Assembly (NCBI RefSeq): GCF_900115095.1
Contig: NZ_FOVH01000008.1
Span: forward strand, 124,001 to 188,000
From: Actinomadura madurae
Lineage (GTDB): Bacteria > Actinomycetota > Actinomycetes > Streptosporangiales > Streptosporangiaceae
DNA length: 64,000 bases
Direction: 5' to 3'
A program made the translations under genes and the position numbers. The stretch's first letter is position 1; each line of letters starts with the position of its first letter. The notes below the pieces were generated by a model, which was given only the letters and a program-made list of their open reading frames with translations, made no database searches and was not told the DNA's origin. This document shows positions 1 through 8,341 of this stretch, one piece after another.

Positions 1-1476
1 GGCGATCCGCACGGGCTCCCGCCAGCCGCGGCCGGGGGTGGCGCCGGACAGGATGATCAGGCTCTCCGCGTGCCGCCGCATGCGGGTGGTGAGGTGGTCG
101 ATCCGGAAGAGGTCCTCCAGGTCGTCGGCCTCGGCGCGGCTCTCCAGGCCGTCCAGCATCGTCAGCTGGCGGTGCAGGAGCGACTGGTTGCGGCGGGCGA
201 TGTTGAGGAAGATGCGGCTGACGCCGGCGCGCAGCTCGGCCTGCCCGACGGCCGCGTCGACCGCGGTCCGCTGCACCTTGGCGAACGCGTCGGCGAGCCG
301 GGCGACCTCGGTGGTGCGCCCGGACTCCAGGGGCGGCGCCTCCGCGGCGACGTCGACGGTCTCGTTGCGGCTCAGCCGCCGCACGACGTCCGGGAGCCGC
401 TTGTCCGCGACCTCCTCCGCGGACCCGCGCAGCCCGACCAGCTCCCGGACGAACCCGCGCGCGAAGCGCAGCGACAGCAGCACCGAGGCGAGGATCGCCA
501 GCAGGCCGAGGCCGCCGACGACGCCGAGCCGGATGTAGGCCTTCCGGCCGAGGTCGTCGGCGTGCTCGCCGGCGCGCTGGGAGTTGCCGAGCACCATCTT
601 GTTGACCGACAGGACGAGCGGCTCCGCCGTTCGCTGCCAGTCGGCGGCCCTGACGGGGATCGGACGGCGCGGATCGGCGTCGGCGATCCGGTCCTCCATG
701 GCCCTGAAGTTCTGGTACGCCGGGGCGGCGAAGACCTGCGCGGTGCCGGTCCGGTAGACGACGGGGTCGAGCAGGGAGCGCTGCTTGATCCACTGCTGGC
801 GCTGCTCGCCGACCATCTCGGTGAACATCCGGTGCTCGGCGCGGCTCATCCGGCCCTTGGTGATGAACGCCGCCGCGACCAGCGCGTTCTCCCGCTGCAG
901 CAGTTCCATCGCGCGGCCGGCGTGCCGGGTCGACAGGGTCCAGTTGTAGAGCTCGGAGTCGTCGATGACGACGAGCGCGTCGTAGAGCCGGTGCAGGTCG
1001 TCGACCATCGTGCTGTAGCCGTTGATCGCGGTCAGCCGGTCGATGGAGCGGGCGTCCACGGCGGCCCGGATCCCGCCGAGGCCGCCGAGCGCCCGCAGGA
1101 CGTCGGTGACGCGGCTCTCCATCTCGGCGTCGGTGGCCTCGCGGGCGGCGGCCGAGGTGGCCTCGCGGCGGAAGTGCTCGACGGCCTCGTCCAGGCGGTT
1201 GCGCTGGGTCAGCAGGGCCGCGGGCGTGCCGCCCTCGGTGGAGCGCGGGCTGCTGAGGAACACGGCCGACGCCTGGCGCTCCCGGCCCAGCTCGACCAGG
1301 ACGCCCTGCCCGCTCGGCGCGAACTTCCGGTCGAGCGTGTGGTACTTGCGCTGGGCGAGCGCGTCGCGCCCGGTGACGTTGGCGGCGTATCCCCACAGCG
1401 CCACGAGCGACAGCAGCGGCACCAGCAGCAGGGCGGCGACCTTCGAGCGGATCGACCGCGTACGGGGGGATTTCAT
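1..1476 (-). CDS. CvnA-like sensor histidine kinase with NIT domain (partial)
   Basis: Membrane sensor kinase; the left window edge removes its C-terminal HATPase domain. Translation from ATG at 1476 begins MKSPRTRSIRSKVAALLLVPL, with a membrane segment near residues 13-31. A long helical extracytoplasmic region of the nitrate/nitrite-sensing (NIT) type runs to about residue 310. A second membrane segment (about 320-340) and a HAMP-like linker follow, then a dimerisation helix with LLHRQLTMLDGLE. This architecture is typical of CvnA kinases, which in actinomycetes head conservons (roadblock/LC7, DUF742 and GTP-binding partners). Those partners would lie beyond the left edge and cannot be seen here. 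The ligand is unknown. The call of sensor kinase is secure; the conservon role is inference. Confidence 0.85.
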   Translation of the reverse strand, partial: MKSPRTRSIRSKVAALLLVPLLSLVALWGYAANVTGRDALAQRKYHTLDRKFAPSGQGVLVELGRERQASAVFLSSPRSTEGGTPAALLTQRNRLDEAVEHFRREATSAAAREATDAEMESRVTDVLRALGGLGGIRAAVDARSIDRLTAINGYSTMVDDLHRLYDALVVIDDSELYNWTLSTRHAGRAMELLQRENALVAAAFITKGRMSRAEHRMFTEMVGEQRQQWIKQRSLLDPVVYRTGTAQVFAAPAYQNFRAMEDRIADADPRRPIPVRAADWQRTAEPLVLSVNKMVLGNSQRAGEHADDLGRKAYIRLGVVGGLGLLAILASVLLSLRFARGFVRELVGLRGSAEEVADKRLPDVVRRLSRNETVDVAAEAPPLESGRTTEVARLADAFAKVQRTAVDAAVGQAELRAGVSRIFLNIARRNQSLLHRQLTMLDGLESRAEADDLEDLFRIDHLTTRMRRHAESLIILSGATPGRGWREPVRIA

Positions 1477-1816
1477 GTGACCTCGAACGTTCCGGCACGG
1501 AGGGTCCCTGGATCATAAAGGCCGTCCGTAACGAACCCGCAACCCCTTTGGCGGCTTTCGGACGCATTGCCGCCATTCCGCGCCACCTGCGGCAATGCCC
1601 GCGGGCCAAGCGATCTTGAGGAACTGGGGGAGGAAGATAGCGGCAAATCCGGACAACTTACTTCATTTCCCCCTGTCCCTCGGGAGCATTGCGCCATACT
1701 CTGCTTCTTCACCCACCGCTCGCGTCGCGGCCGGCACGGGAAGGAGAGCGGCGATTCATACAGGCAACGACGACGGCCGGACCGGGAGGACGGTTCCCGG
1801 GCCGGAGGGCGTTACG
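1477..1816. promoter_or_regulatory. Divergent intergenic region between cvnA-like and cbiX-like genes
   Basis: About 340 bases without a credible gene, separating two divergent genes. On the minus strand a good -10 (TATGAT, plus-strand 1512-1517) lies about 36 bases before the kinase start. The best -35 (TTGCGG) sits 19 bases upstream of it, a long spacer. GGAGGG at 1804-1809 is the likely ribosome binding site for the rightward gene. No cobalamin riboswitch elements were recognised despite the CbiX-like product. Confidence 0.4.
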
Positions 1817-2668
1817 ATGCCCGCCGTGAGTCCCGAAAGCCAGGCACCCGAGGCACTGCCGTCGCGACGGCGCCGCACACCCCGCGGCGGCCGGCACCGC
1901 GGCGACGAATCCTTCCTGCTGCCCCCCGGATCCCCCACGCTCGTCCTGGCCGTCCCCGGTCCCGCCCGGCGCGCCGGCACCGAGGTCGCCGCCGAGCTCG
2001 CCCGGCTGGTCGAGATCGAGCACACCGGCCAGCCCGCGCGCGTCGCGCACCTGGAGGGCGACGAGGCCGGCCTGCACGGCGTCCTCGCCGGCCTGCGCCG
2101 GCAGGACGACGAGCTCGCCGCCGTGGTGGTACCGCTGTCCACCGGCCCCGACCGGGCCCTGGACGCCGCCGTGCACGCCGCCGTGACGAACTCCCCCGTG
2201 CGCGCCGTCGCCGCCGAGCCGCTCGGCCCGCACCCGCTGATCGCCGAGGCCCTGCACGACCGCCTCGCCGACGCCGGCCTCGCCCGCGCCGACCGGATCA
2301 GGCTGATGACGATGGTGACCGCCGCGTCCGGCGTCATCATCGCCACGCCCGGCGACGCGACCGCCGTCCGGCAGGCCGAGGTCACCGGCGTCCTGCTCGC
2401 CTCGCGCCTCGCGGCCCCCGTCTTCACCGCCTCGCTGAACGACGAGTCGTCCGTCAAGGGCGCCGCCGAGCAGCTGCGCATGGCCGGCGCCACGTCGATC
2501 GCCGTCGCCCCGCACCTCATCGGCCCGGAGCAGGAGGCGGCCCTCGTCCCGGCCGCGGCCGCGATGGTGGGATCCGCCCACTCCGCCCCCCTGGGCGCCC
2601 ACCCCGCGCTGGCCCGCCTGACCGCCCTCCGCTACGTCGAGGCGCTCTCCACGGCGCTGGCCGACTAG
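1817..2668 (+). CDS. CbiX/SirB-like sirohydrochlorin chelatase family protein
   Basis: 283-residue protein with two repeats of the CbiX (class II chelatase) fold: an N-terminal half starting LVLAVPGPARRAG and a C-terminal half containing VIIATPGDA and IAVAPHLIGP. Family members insert Co or Fe into sirohydrochlorin. Canonical enzymes carry a metal-binding His in an HGS motif at the end of the first strand; here the equivalent strand reads LAVPGPARRA, with no His. The single clear candidate is the His of VAPHLIG in the second half. Chelatase activity is therefore uncertain. Residues 17-30 form an Arg-rich N-terminal extension. The ATG is preceded by GGAGGG. No siroheme or cobalamin genes adjoin it. 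Confidence 0.65.
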   Translation: MPAVSPESQAPEALPSRRRRTPRGGRHRGDESFLLPPGSPTLVLAVPGPARRAGTEVAAELARLVEIEHTGQPARVAHLEGDEAGLHGVLAGLRRQDDELAAVVVPLSTGPDRALDAAVHAAVTNSPVRAVAAEPLGPHPLIAEALHDRLADAGLARADRIRLMTMVTAASGVIIATPGDATAVRQAEVTGVLLASRLAAPVFTASLNDESSVKGAAEQLRMAGATSIAVAPHLIGPEQEAALVPAAAAMVGSAHSAPLGAHPALARLTALRYVEALSTALAD

Positions 2669-2687
2669 CCCTCCGCTCGCCGCTGCC

Positions 2688-2716
2688 GCGAGCCCAGGGG
2701 CCGGCCCTGGGCTCGC
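2688..2716. terminator. Bidirectional hairpin terminator
   Basis: Perfect 12-base inverted repeat (GCGAGCCCAGGG / CCCTGGGCTCGC) with a 5-base loop. It lies between the convergent CbiX-like and enoyl-CoA hydratase genes, so it can end both transcripts. Confidence 0.8.
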
Positions 2717-2723
2717 GCCGGCG

Positions 2724-3521
2724 TCAGCGGTTCTTGAATCGGGGCGTGCGCTTCTCAAGGGTGGCGGTCATGCCCTCTGCGAGGTCTTCGGTGAAGAAGG
2801 CCAGGGTCTGGACGGCCGTTTCCGCCTGGAGCTGCCGCCGGAGGCCTTGGACGTCCAGGGACGCGTTGAGCAGCTCCTTGGTGCGCCGCAGGCCGTAGGG
2901 CGACTTGGCGAGCAGTTCGTCGGCGAGGGCGTGGGCGGCGGCCAGGTCCCCGCCCTCGGGGGCGATCTCGGTGAGGAGGCCGAGCGCGTCGGCGCGGTCC
3001 GCGTCCAGGCGCTGGGCCCGGTAGGCGATCTCCGCGGCCTTCGCCGGGCCGACCAGCCGGGGCAGCAGCCACGACAGACCGCAGTCGCCGGCCGACAGGC
3101 CGAGGTTCACGAACGGGACGACGAACCTCGTGGTCGGGTCGGCGACGCGCAGGTCGCCGGCCAGCGCCCAGGAGACGCCCATGCCCGCGACCGGGCCGTG
3201 CAGGGCGACGATCACCGGCTGCGGGATCTCCCGCAGCCGGGCGGTGACCTCGCCGCCGCGCGCGATGCCCCGGTAGAGCCGCTGCGCGCGGCCCTCGGCG
3301 GTCTCGCCGCCCGGGTCGCCGCCCTGGATGTCCATGCCCGAGCAGAAGCCGCGCCCCTCGCCGGTGAGCACGACCACCTGGGTGTCCGGGTCGCGCGCCA
3401 GCTCGTTGAGGACGTCGAGCATCTCCTCGGTCAGCGCCCCGTCGACGGCGTTCAGGCGCTCCGGGCGGGACAGGGCGATGGTGAGCACCCCGTCCCGCCG
3501 GTCGAGCTTGATCCCGCCCAA
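2724..3521 (-). CDS. Enoyl-CoA hydratase/isomerase family protein
   Basis: 265-residue crotonase-fold protein, full length for the family, acting on acyl-CoA thioesters. Seen are the N-terminal LTIALSRPERLNAVD, the oxyanion-hole segment GFCSGMDIQGG and the second oxyanion segment ALHGPVAGMGVSWALAGDLRVA. The conserved hydratase glutamate positions (around FVNLGLSAGDCGLSWLLPRLVG) carry Gly/Asp-type residues, so the reaction may not be simple hydration. The proposed start is TTG at 3521, four bases after the stop of the upstream SDR gene, implying translational coupling; an internal GTG at residue 12 is an alternative. The pairing suggests beta-oxidation of a sterol or fatty acyl-CoA. Confidence 0.85.
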   Translation of the reverse strand: MGGIKLDRRDGVLTIALSRPERLNAVDGALTEEMLDVLNELARDPDTQVVVLTGEGRGFCSGMDIQGGDPGGETAEGRAQRLYRGIARGGEVTARLREIPQPVIVALHGPVAGMGVSWALAGDLRVADPTTRFVVPFVNLGLSAGDCGLSWLLPRLVGPAKAAEIAYRAQRLDADRADALGLLTEIAPEGGDLAAAHALADELLAKSPYGLRRTKELLNASLDVQGLRRQLQAETAVQTLAFFTEDLAEGMTATLEKRTPRFKNR

Positions 3522-3525
3522 CGGC

Positions 3526-4428
3526 TCAGGAGGTGAGCTGCTGGATCAGCGGGCCCATCTGCTCGCCCACGTTGCGGTACACGGTGAGCGGCTCGCCCGC
3601 GTTGATCGCGGTCCAGTTGTCCCGGACGTCCTCGACCGAGAGCGTCTCCTTCTGGCCGTAGCCGGGGCCCTCCGCCACGAGGATCTTCGCGATCCGGCCG
3701 CCGCCGACGGTGTAGACCTCGCCGGAGTCCTCGTTGGACTCGTGGACGAGGTAGGCGACGAGCGGGGTGACCTGCTCGACGCCGAGCTTCGCGGCGAAGT
3801 CGGCGGGGAGCAGGTCCTCGGTCATCCGCGTCCAGGCGACCGGCGCGATGGCGTTGGCCTTGATGTTGTACTTGGCGCCCTCGTGCGCGAGGGTCTTGGT
3901 GAACCCGACCAGGCCCATCTTCGCCGTGGAGTAGTTGGCCTGGCCGAAGTTGCCGAACAGGCCCGCCGGCGACGAGGTGTTCACGATGCGGCCGTAGCCC
4001 TGCTCGCGCAGGTGCGCCCACGCGGCGCTGGACACCAGGAACGAGCCGCGCAGGTGCACGGCGATCACCGCGTCGAACTCCTCCGCGCTCATGTTCTTGA
4101 ACGACCTGTCGCGCAGGATGCCCGCGTTGTTGATGACGATGTCGACCTTGCCGAACGCGTCCAGGGCGGTCTGCACGATCGCCTGCGCACCCTCGGGGGT
4201 CGCGACGTTGTCGGGGTTCGCGACGGCCTCGCCGCCGTTCTTGGTGATCTCGTCGACGACCTCCTGCGCGGGGCCGGCGGAGGCGCCGGCCCCGGACCGG
4301 TCGCCGCCGAGGTCGTTCACGACGACCTTGGCGCCGCGCGCGGCGAGCTCAAGCGCGTGCTGCCGGCCGAGGCCGTGGCCCGCCCCGGTCACGACCGCCA
4401 CGCGGCCGTCGTAGCGCAGTTCCGACAT
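3526..4428 (-). CDS. SDR dehydrogenase of the 17-beta-HSD type 4/MFE-2 kind
   Basis: 300-residue short-chain dehydrogenase. It has TGAGHGLGRQHA as NAD(P)-binding motif, NNAG, catalytic Ser in NTSSPAG, and YSTAK as the Tyr/Lys pair. The C-terminal extension (VYTVGGGRIAKILVAEGPG and onwards) is characteristic of the (3R)-hydroxyacyl-CoA dehydrogenase domain of peroxisomal multifunctional enzyme 2 and of actinobacterial Hsd4-type proteins. It should oxidise 3-hydroxyacyl-CoA or a 17-hydroxysteroid with NAD+. AGGAGACACGAG precedes the ATG. It is first in a two-gene operon with the enoyl-CoA hydratase, matching consecutive beta-oxidation steps. The exact substrate is not decided by the sequence. 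Confidence 0.85.
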   Translation of the reverse strand: MSELRYDGRVAVVTGAGHGLGRQHALELAARGAKVVVNDLGGDRSGAGASAGPAQEVVDEITKNGGEAVANPDNVATPEGAQAIVQTALDAFGKVDIVINNAGILRDRSFKNMSAEEFDAVIAVHLRGSFLVSSAAWAHLREQGYGRIVNTSSPAGLFGNFGQANYSTAKMGLVGFTKTLAHEGAKYNIKANAIAPVAWTRMTEDLLPADFAAKLGVEQVTPLVAYLVHESNEDSGEVYTVGGGRIAKILVAEGPGYGQKETLSVEDVRDNWTAINAGEPLTVYRNVGEQMGPLIQQLTS

Positions 4429-4675
4429 CTCGTGTCTCCTCACATCGCACCGACTACGCCCCCAGGTAATCATCAAGGGGTTACCCAGTGGTACCAGTAA
4501 ACCGAATCGCGCTCGGCCGCGGCCCTCCGGGGTCACGCGTCCCGGCTGGACGCGAGGGCCGTCCTGCGTACGATGGGGCATGGGGGGAAGTTGCGCCGTA
4601 TGCCGCATTCGGGCGGGGCGGCGGCGTAGTCTCCCCACTCATCGGAGCCGCAGGAGCAACGGAGGTCCTCTCTCG

Positions 4676-5743
4676 ATGAGTTCCGCCGAGCCGTTCACGC
4701 CGTCCCCGCGCCGCTACCGCGTCGTGCAGTGGGCGACGGGCACGATCGGCCGCAGCGTGATCCGCGGCGTGATGGACCGCGACGACATGGAGCTCGCCGG
4801 CGCGTGGGTGCACACCCCGGCCAAGGTGGGCGCCGACGCCGGGGTCCTGGCCGGGCGCGCCCCGATCGGCGTCGCCGCGACCGGCGACCTCGACGACATC
4901 CTCGACCTGGACGCCGACTGCGTCATCTTCGCCGCGAGCCCCGTGCACGACCGGTTCGCCGAGCTGGACACGCTCTGCGCGCTGCTGTCGTCCGGCAAGA
5001 ACCTGATCTCGCTGAGCGGCCTGGTCTACCCGCGGGCGCACGGACCGCACTTCGTGAACGAGCTGGAGCAGGCCTGCAAGCGGGGCGGCGTGTCCGTGCA
5101 CGGCAGCGGCGTCAGCCACGGCTTCATGGCGGACGTGATGCCGCTGATGCTGGCGCGGCTGTCCCGGCGGATCACGCACGTCTACGCCCGCGAGTGCACC
5201 GACTTCGCCCGGCACCCGTCCTGGCGGATGGTCCACGGCATGCTCGGGTTCGGCAAGAACGAGGAGGCGTACCTGCGCTCCCTGCGGCCGAGGCGCGCCG
5301 CGATGCGGACGCTGTACTCCGAGAGCCTGCACCTGGTCGCCGCGGGCCTCGGCGTCGACCTCGACGAGATCGACGTGGACGCCGCCCACCGGCTCGCCCG
5401 CACCGACCTCGCCACCGCCGCCGGGCCGGTCCCGCGCGGCACGGTCGCCGCGGCCCGCTGGACGTTCAGCGGCATCGCCGCCGGCCGGCCCGTCATCACC
5501 CTGGAGATCGTGCACAAGGCGAACGCCGCGCGGATGTGCGGGGAGTGGGGCCGGCCCGGGTACTCGCTCCGCGTGGACGGCCGCCCGTCGCTCACGCTGG
5601 CGGCCGACCGGGACTGGGCCTCCGACGAGATCTCCGCGGCGACCGCGCACGCGCTGAACTCCGTCCCCGCCGTGTGCGCCGCCGAGCCCGGCATCCGGAC
5701 GTACCTGGACCTGCCCATGATCAGCGGCCGGATGCACCTGTAG
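4676..5743 (+). CDS. DapB-like NAD(P)-dependent oxidoreductase
   Basis: 355-residue protein with an N-terminal Rossmann domain starting YRVVQWATGTIGRSVIRGV, as in the dihydrodipicolinate-reductase-like family widespread in mycobacteria and other actinobacteria (relatives include 2,4-diaminopentanoate dehydrogenase). After about residue 145 comes a mixed domain including GSGVSHGFMADVMPLML. True DapB is about 250 residues and part of lysine synthesis; this longer relative is not expected to do that reaction. The start is the ATG ten bases after GGAGG (4661-4665). It diverges from the SDR/enoyl-CoA hydratase operon, so a lipid or amine substrate is possible but unproven. Confidence 0.75.
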   Translation: MSSAEPFTPSPRRYRVVQWATGTIGRSVIRGVMDRDDMELAGAWVHTPAKVGADAGVLAGRAPIGVAATGDLDDILDLDADCVIFAASPVHDRFAELDTLCALLSSGKNLISLSGLVYPRAHGPHFVNELEQACKRGGVSVHGSGVSHGFMADVMPLMLARLSRRITHVYARECTDFARHPSWRMVHGMLGFGKNEEAYLRSLRPRRAAMRTLYSESLHLVAAGLGVDLDEIDVDAAHRLARTDLATAAGPVPRGTVAAARWTFSGIAAGRPVITLEIVHKANAARMCGEWGRPGYSLRVDGRPSLTLAADRDWASDEISAATAHALNSVPAVCAAEPGIRTYLDLPMISGRMHL

Positions 5744-5757
5744 CTCCGGCACCGGGG

Positions 5758-6441
5758 TCACGGAAGAGTGCGCGCCGGCTCCGCTTCGGGCATGCCCGCC
5801 GCCGCCTCCGCCGCCTCCGCCGCGGCCTCCTCGCGGGCCTCCAGGCGGCGCTTGCGGACGCTCCACACGGCGAGCGCGACGACCGCCGCCACCGCCAGCC
5901 CGATCGCGAGGCCCCGCCCCGCGAGCTTGGCCGCGTGCTCGAACGCGGCGCCCGCGAAGAAGCCGCCGAGCGTGAACGTCACCACCCACGTCACGCCGCC
6001 GATGACGTTGAACAGCAGGAACGTCGGATACGGGAGCCGCGAGCTGCCCGCGAGCGCCGGCATGAGCGCCCGCAGCAGCGCGGTGAACCGCCCGATGAAC
6101 ACCGCGAACGCGCCGCGCCGGCGGATCAGGTCCTGCGCGCCCGCGACCTTGGCGCGGTGTCTTCGCATCACCTTGACGTCCAGCAGCCGCGGCCCGTACC
6201 GGCGCCCGACCTCGTAGCCGACCGAGTCGCCCGCGACCGCCGCGACCACCGCGATGGCGAGCAGCGCCCACAGGGACAGCACGTGCTGGCTCGCGAGGAC
6301 GCCGCCGACCACGATCGCGGTCTCGCCGGGGAACACGAACCCGACGAACAGCGCCGCCTCGGCGAACACCAGCGCTGCGACGATCAGATAGATCATGGCG
6401 GGTGGGAGCCCGTCCACCAGGGCGTTGAACTGCTCGAGCAT
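5758..6441 (-). CDS. DedA/SNARE-associated family membrane protein
   Basis: 227-residue integral membrane protein of the DedA (VTT domain) family, some members of which flip phospholipids or isoprenoid carriers. Visible are FPGETAIVVGGVLASQ in the N-terminal re-entrant region, GDSVGYEVGRRYG, and the family hallmark GRFTALLRALMPALAG. Four to five hydrophobic segments are followed by a charged Glu/Ala-rich tail. The start is ambiguous: ATG codons at 6441, 6453 and 6465 are in frame. I chose 6441 because it begins right at the first helix and has GGGGG upstream. It diverges from the glutathione transferase-like gene. Confidence 0.82.
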   Translation of the reverse strand: MLEQFNALVDGLPPAMIYLIVAALVFAEAALFVGFVFPGETAIVVGGVLASQHVLSLWALLAIAVVAAVAGDSVGYEVGRRYGPRLLDVKVMRRHRAKVAGAQDLIRRRGAFAVFIGRFTALLRALMPALAGSSRLPYPTFLLFNVIGGVTWVVTFTLGGFFAGAAFEHAAKLAGRGLAIGLAVAAVVALAVWSVRKRRLEAREEAAAEAAEAAAGMPEAEPARTLP

Positions 6442-6514
6442 GGACCCCCGCATCCCGTTTGACATCGATCGCCGACGGTTATGGTAGCCGCGGGCGACTC
6501 GCGGAGGAGACGGC

Positions 6515-7423
6515 ATGAGCGTGCAGGAGGTCGAGGGCGGCCGGTTCGTGCGGCAGGCCAACCGGTTCACCGAGCGGATCACCGCCGACGGGTCGAGCGG
6601 CCTGCCCGCCGAGCCCGGCCGGTACCGGCTGTTCGTCTCCTACGCCTGCCCGTGGGCGCACCGGACGCTGATCGTCCGCCGCCTGCTCGGCCTGGAGGAC
6701 GCGATCTCCGTCGCGGTGGTCGACCCGATCCGGGACGAGCGCGGCTGGCGGTTCCCCGACCGCGACCCCGTCACCGGCGCCGTCTTCCTGTCGGAGCTGT
6801 ACCTCGGCACCGACCCGTCCTTCGAGGGCCGCTACACCGTCCCGTGCATCTGGGACACGCGGACGGAACGCCTGGTCACCAACGACTTCCCCAACATCAC
6901 CACGATGTTCGAGACCGAGTTCACCGCGTTGCACCGCCCCGGGGCGCCCGACCTGTACCCCGAGGGGCTCCGCCCGGAGATCGACGAGCTGAACGAGCTG
7001 GTGTACACGACGGTCAACAACGGCGTCTACAAGGCCGGGTTCGCCACCTCGCAGGACGCCTACGAGGAGGCCTTCGACGCGCTCTTCGACACCCTCGGCC
7101 GGCTGGAGGAGCGCCTCGCGTCCCGCCGGTACCTGTTCGGCGACGCCATCACCGAGGCCGATGTCCGCCTCTACCCGACGCTCGCGCGCTTCGACGCCGT
7201 CTACCACGGTCACTTCAAGTGCAACCTGCGGCGGCTGACCGACTACCCGAACCTGTGGGGCTACGCCCGTGACCTGTACTCGGTCCCCGCGTTCGGCGAG
7301 ACGACGAACTTCGACCACATCAAGCGGCACTACTACGTGACGCAGCGCAACATCAACCCGTCGGGTGTCGTCCCGAAGGGGCCGCTCGTGGACTGGACCA
7401 GCCCGAACGACCGGGGACGTTGA
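6515..7423 (+). CDS. Xi-class glutathione transferase / glutathionyl-hydroquinone reductase-like
   Basis: 302-residue thioredoxin-fold plus helical-domain protein of the ECM4/YqjG family. The active-site motif YACPWAHR (Cys near residue 48) is the family signature, and the C-terminal helical domain includes LFGDAITEADVRLYPTLARFD. Such enzymes reduce glutathionylated quinones. Actinomycetes use mycothiol, so the natural co-substrate is probably mycothiol or another thiol; this is inference. GCGGAGGAGA directly precedes the ATG at 6515. It appears to be monocistronic. Confidence 0.85.
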   Translation: MSVQEVEGGRFVRQANRFTERITADGSSGLPAEPGRYRLFVSYACPWAHRTLIVRRLLGLEDAISVAVVDPIRDERGWRFPDRDPVTGAVFLSELYLGTDPSFEGRYTVPCIWDTRTERLVTNDFPNITTMFETEFTALHRPGAPDLYPEGLRPEIDELNELVYTTVNNGVYKAGFATSQDAYEEAFDALFDTLGRLEERLASRRYLFGDAITEADVRLYPTLARFDAVYHGHFKCNLRRLTDYPNLWGYARDLYSVPAFGETTNFDHIKRHYYVTQRNINPSGVVPKGPLVDWTSPNDRGR

Positions 7424-7484
7424 CGGCGTCCGCCTCGTTATGCTGACAAACCTCCAGTAATCCCACGAGAGGCACGACCCGACC

Positions 7485-8156
7485 ATGCGCAGCCAGTTCT
7501 TCGGCAACCTCGATCAGGGGCAGCAGCTCCCCGGCCACTTCGCGCTCCAGAACTCCAAGATGCTCCGGATCCACCTGAACGGGGACGTGCTCGCCCGGCA
7601 AGGCTCCATGGTCGCCTTCCAGGGCCAGATGGAGTTCGACTACGAAGGCGCCGGCGGCATCGGCAAGTTCATGAAGAAGGCCCTGACCGGCGAGGGCGTC
7701 CCCACCATGCGCGTCAAGGGGCAGGGCCTGCTGTTCGTCGCCAACGACGCCGATGACATCCACCTGTTCTACCTGGAGAACGAGGGCATCACCGTAAACG
7801 GCAAGAACATCCTCGCCTACGACCCGCACCTGCAGTCCGACATCCAGCGGGTCCAGGGCGCCGGGATCGCCGCGGGCGGCCTGTTCAACACCACCCTCAC
7901 CGGCACCGGCTGGGTGGCGCTCACCACGCACGGCACCCCCGTCATGCTCGACTGCGGCCGCGCCCCCACGTTCGCCGACGGCCAGTCCGCGGTCGCGTGG
8001 AGCACCAGCCTCCAGGTCGGCGTCAACCGCACCTTCAAGGCCGGGGCCCTGATCGGCCGGGGCAGCGGCGAGGCGATGCAGCTCGCCTACCAGGGCCAGG
8101 GCTTCGTCCTCATCCAGGCCAGCGAAGGCCCCACGGTCGCCCCGCACACGCACTGA
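7485..8156 (+). CDS. AIM24 family protein
   Basis: 223-residue all-beta AIM24 (TIGR00266-type) protein. The N-terminal MRSQFFGNLDQG and blocks such as KNILAYDPHLQSDIQ, GWVALTTHGTPVML and GFVLIQASEG are typical of the family, which folds as stacked beta-barrels and whose bacterial function is unknown. No signal peptide or membrane segment is visible. GAGAGG upstream fits the ATG start. A strong terminator follows, so it is transcribed alone. Confidence 0.85.
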   Translation: MRSQFFGNLDQGQQLPGHFALQNSKMLRIHLNGDVLARQGSMVAFQGQMEFDYEGAGGIGKFMKKALTGEGVPTMRVKGQGLLFVANDADDIHLFYLENEGITVNGKNILAYDPHLQSDIQRVQGAGIAAGGLFNTTLTGTGWVALTTHGTPVMLDCGRAPTFADGQSAVAWSTSLQVGVNRTFKAGALIGRGSGEAMQLAYQGQGFVLIQASEGPTVAPHTH

Positions 8157-8184
8157 GCACGCCGGTGACCGATCAGTTGATCTT

Positions 8185-8210
8185 GCCGAAGGCGCGGCTC
8201 CGCCTTCGGC
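8185..8210 (+). terminator. Hairpin terminator after the AIM24 gene
   Basis: Perfect 10-base inverted repeat GCCGAAGGCG / CGCCTTCGGC with a 6-base loop, 28 bases after the stop codon. Confidence 0.75.
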
Positions 8211-8341
8211 GAGTTCAGCCAAGGTGACGGGCGCGCCCGAGAGGGTTACCACCGCGCTGGCGTGGCGCGGGGGCAAGTGCGAGTAGCCTTGTCTGCGTCT
8301 CAGAACCAACCTGCGAGCTGCGGAAGAGGGCGATCTCCGCC

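Noticed and set aside
38..1518. Rightward open frames at the left edge
   Set aside because: Shadows of the leftward NIT-domain kinase, whose translation gives clear domain features.
1540..1816. Cobalamin riboswitch upstream of the CbiX-like gene
   Set aside because: No B12-box-like sequence or recognisable fold; the gene may not be in cobalamin synthesis.
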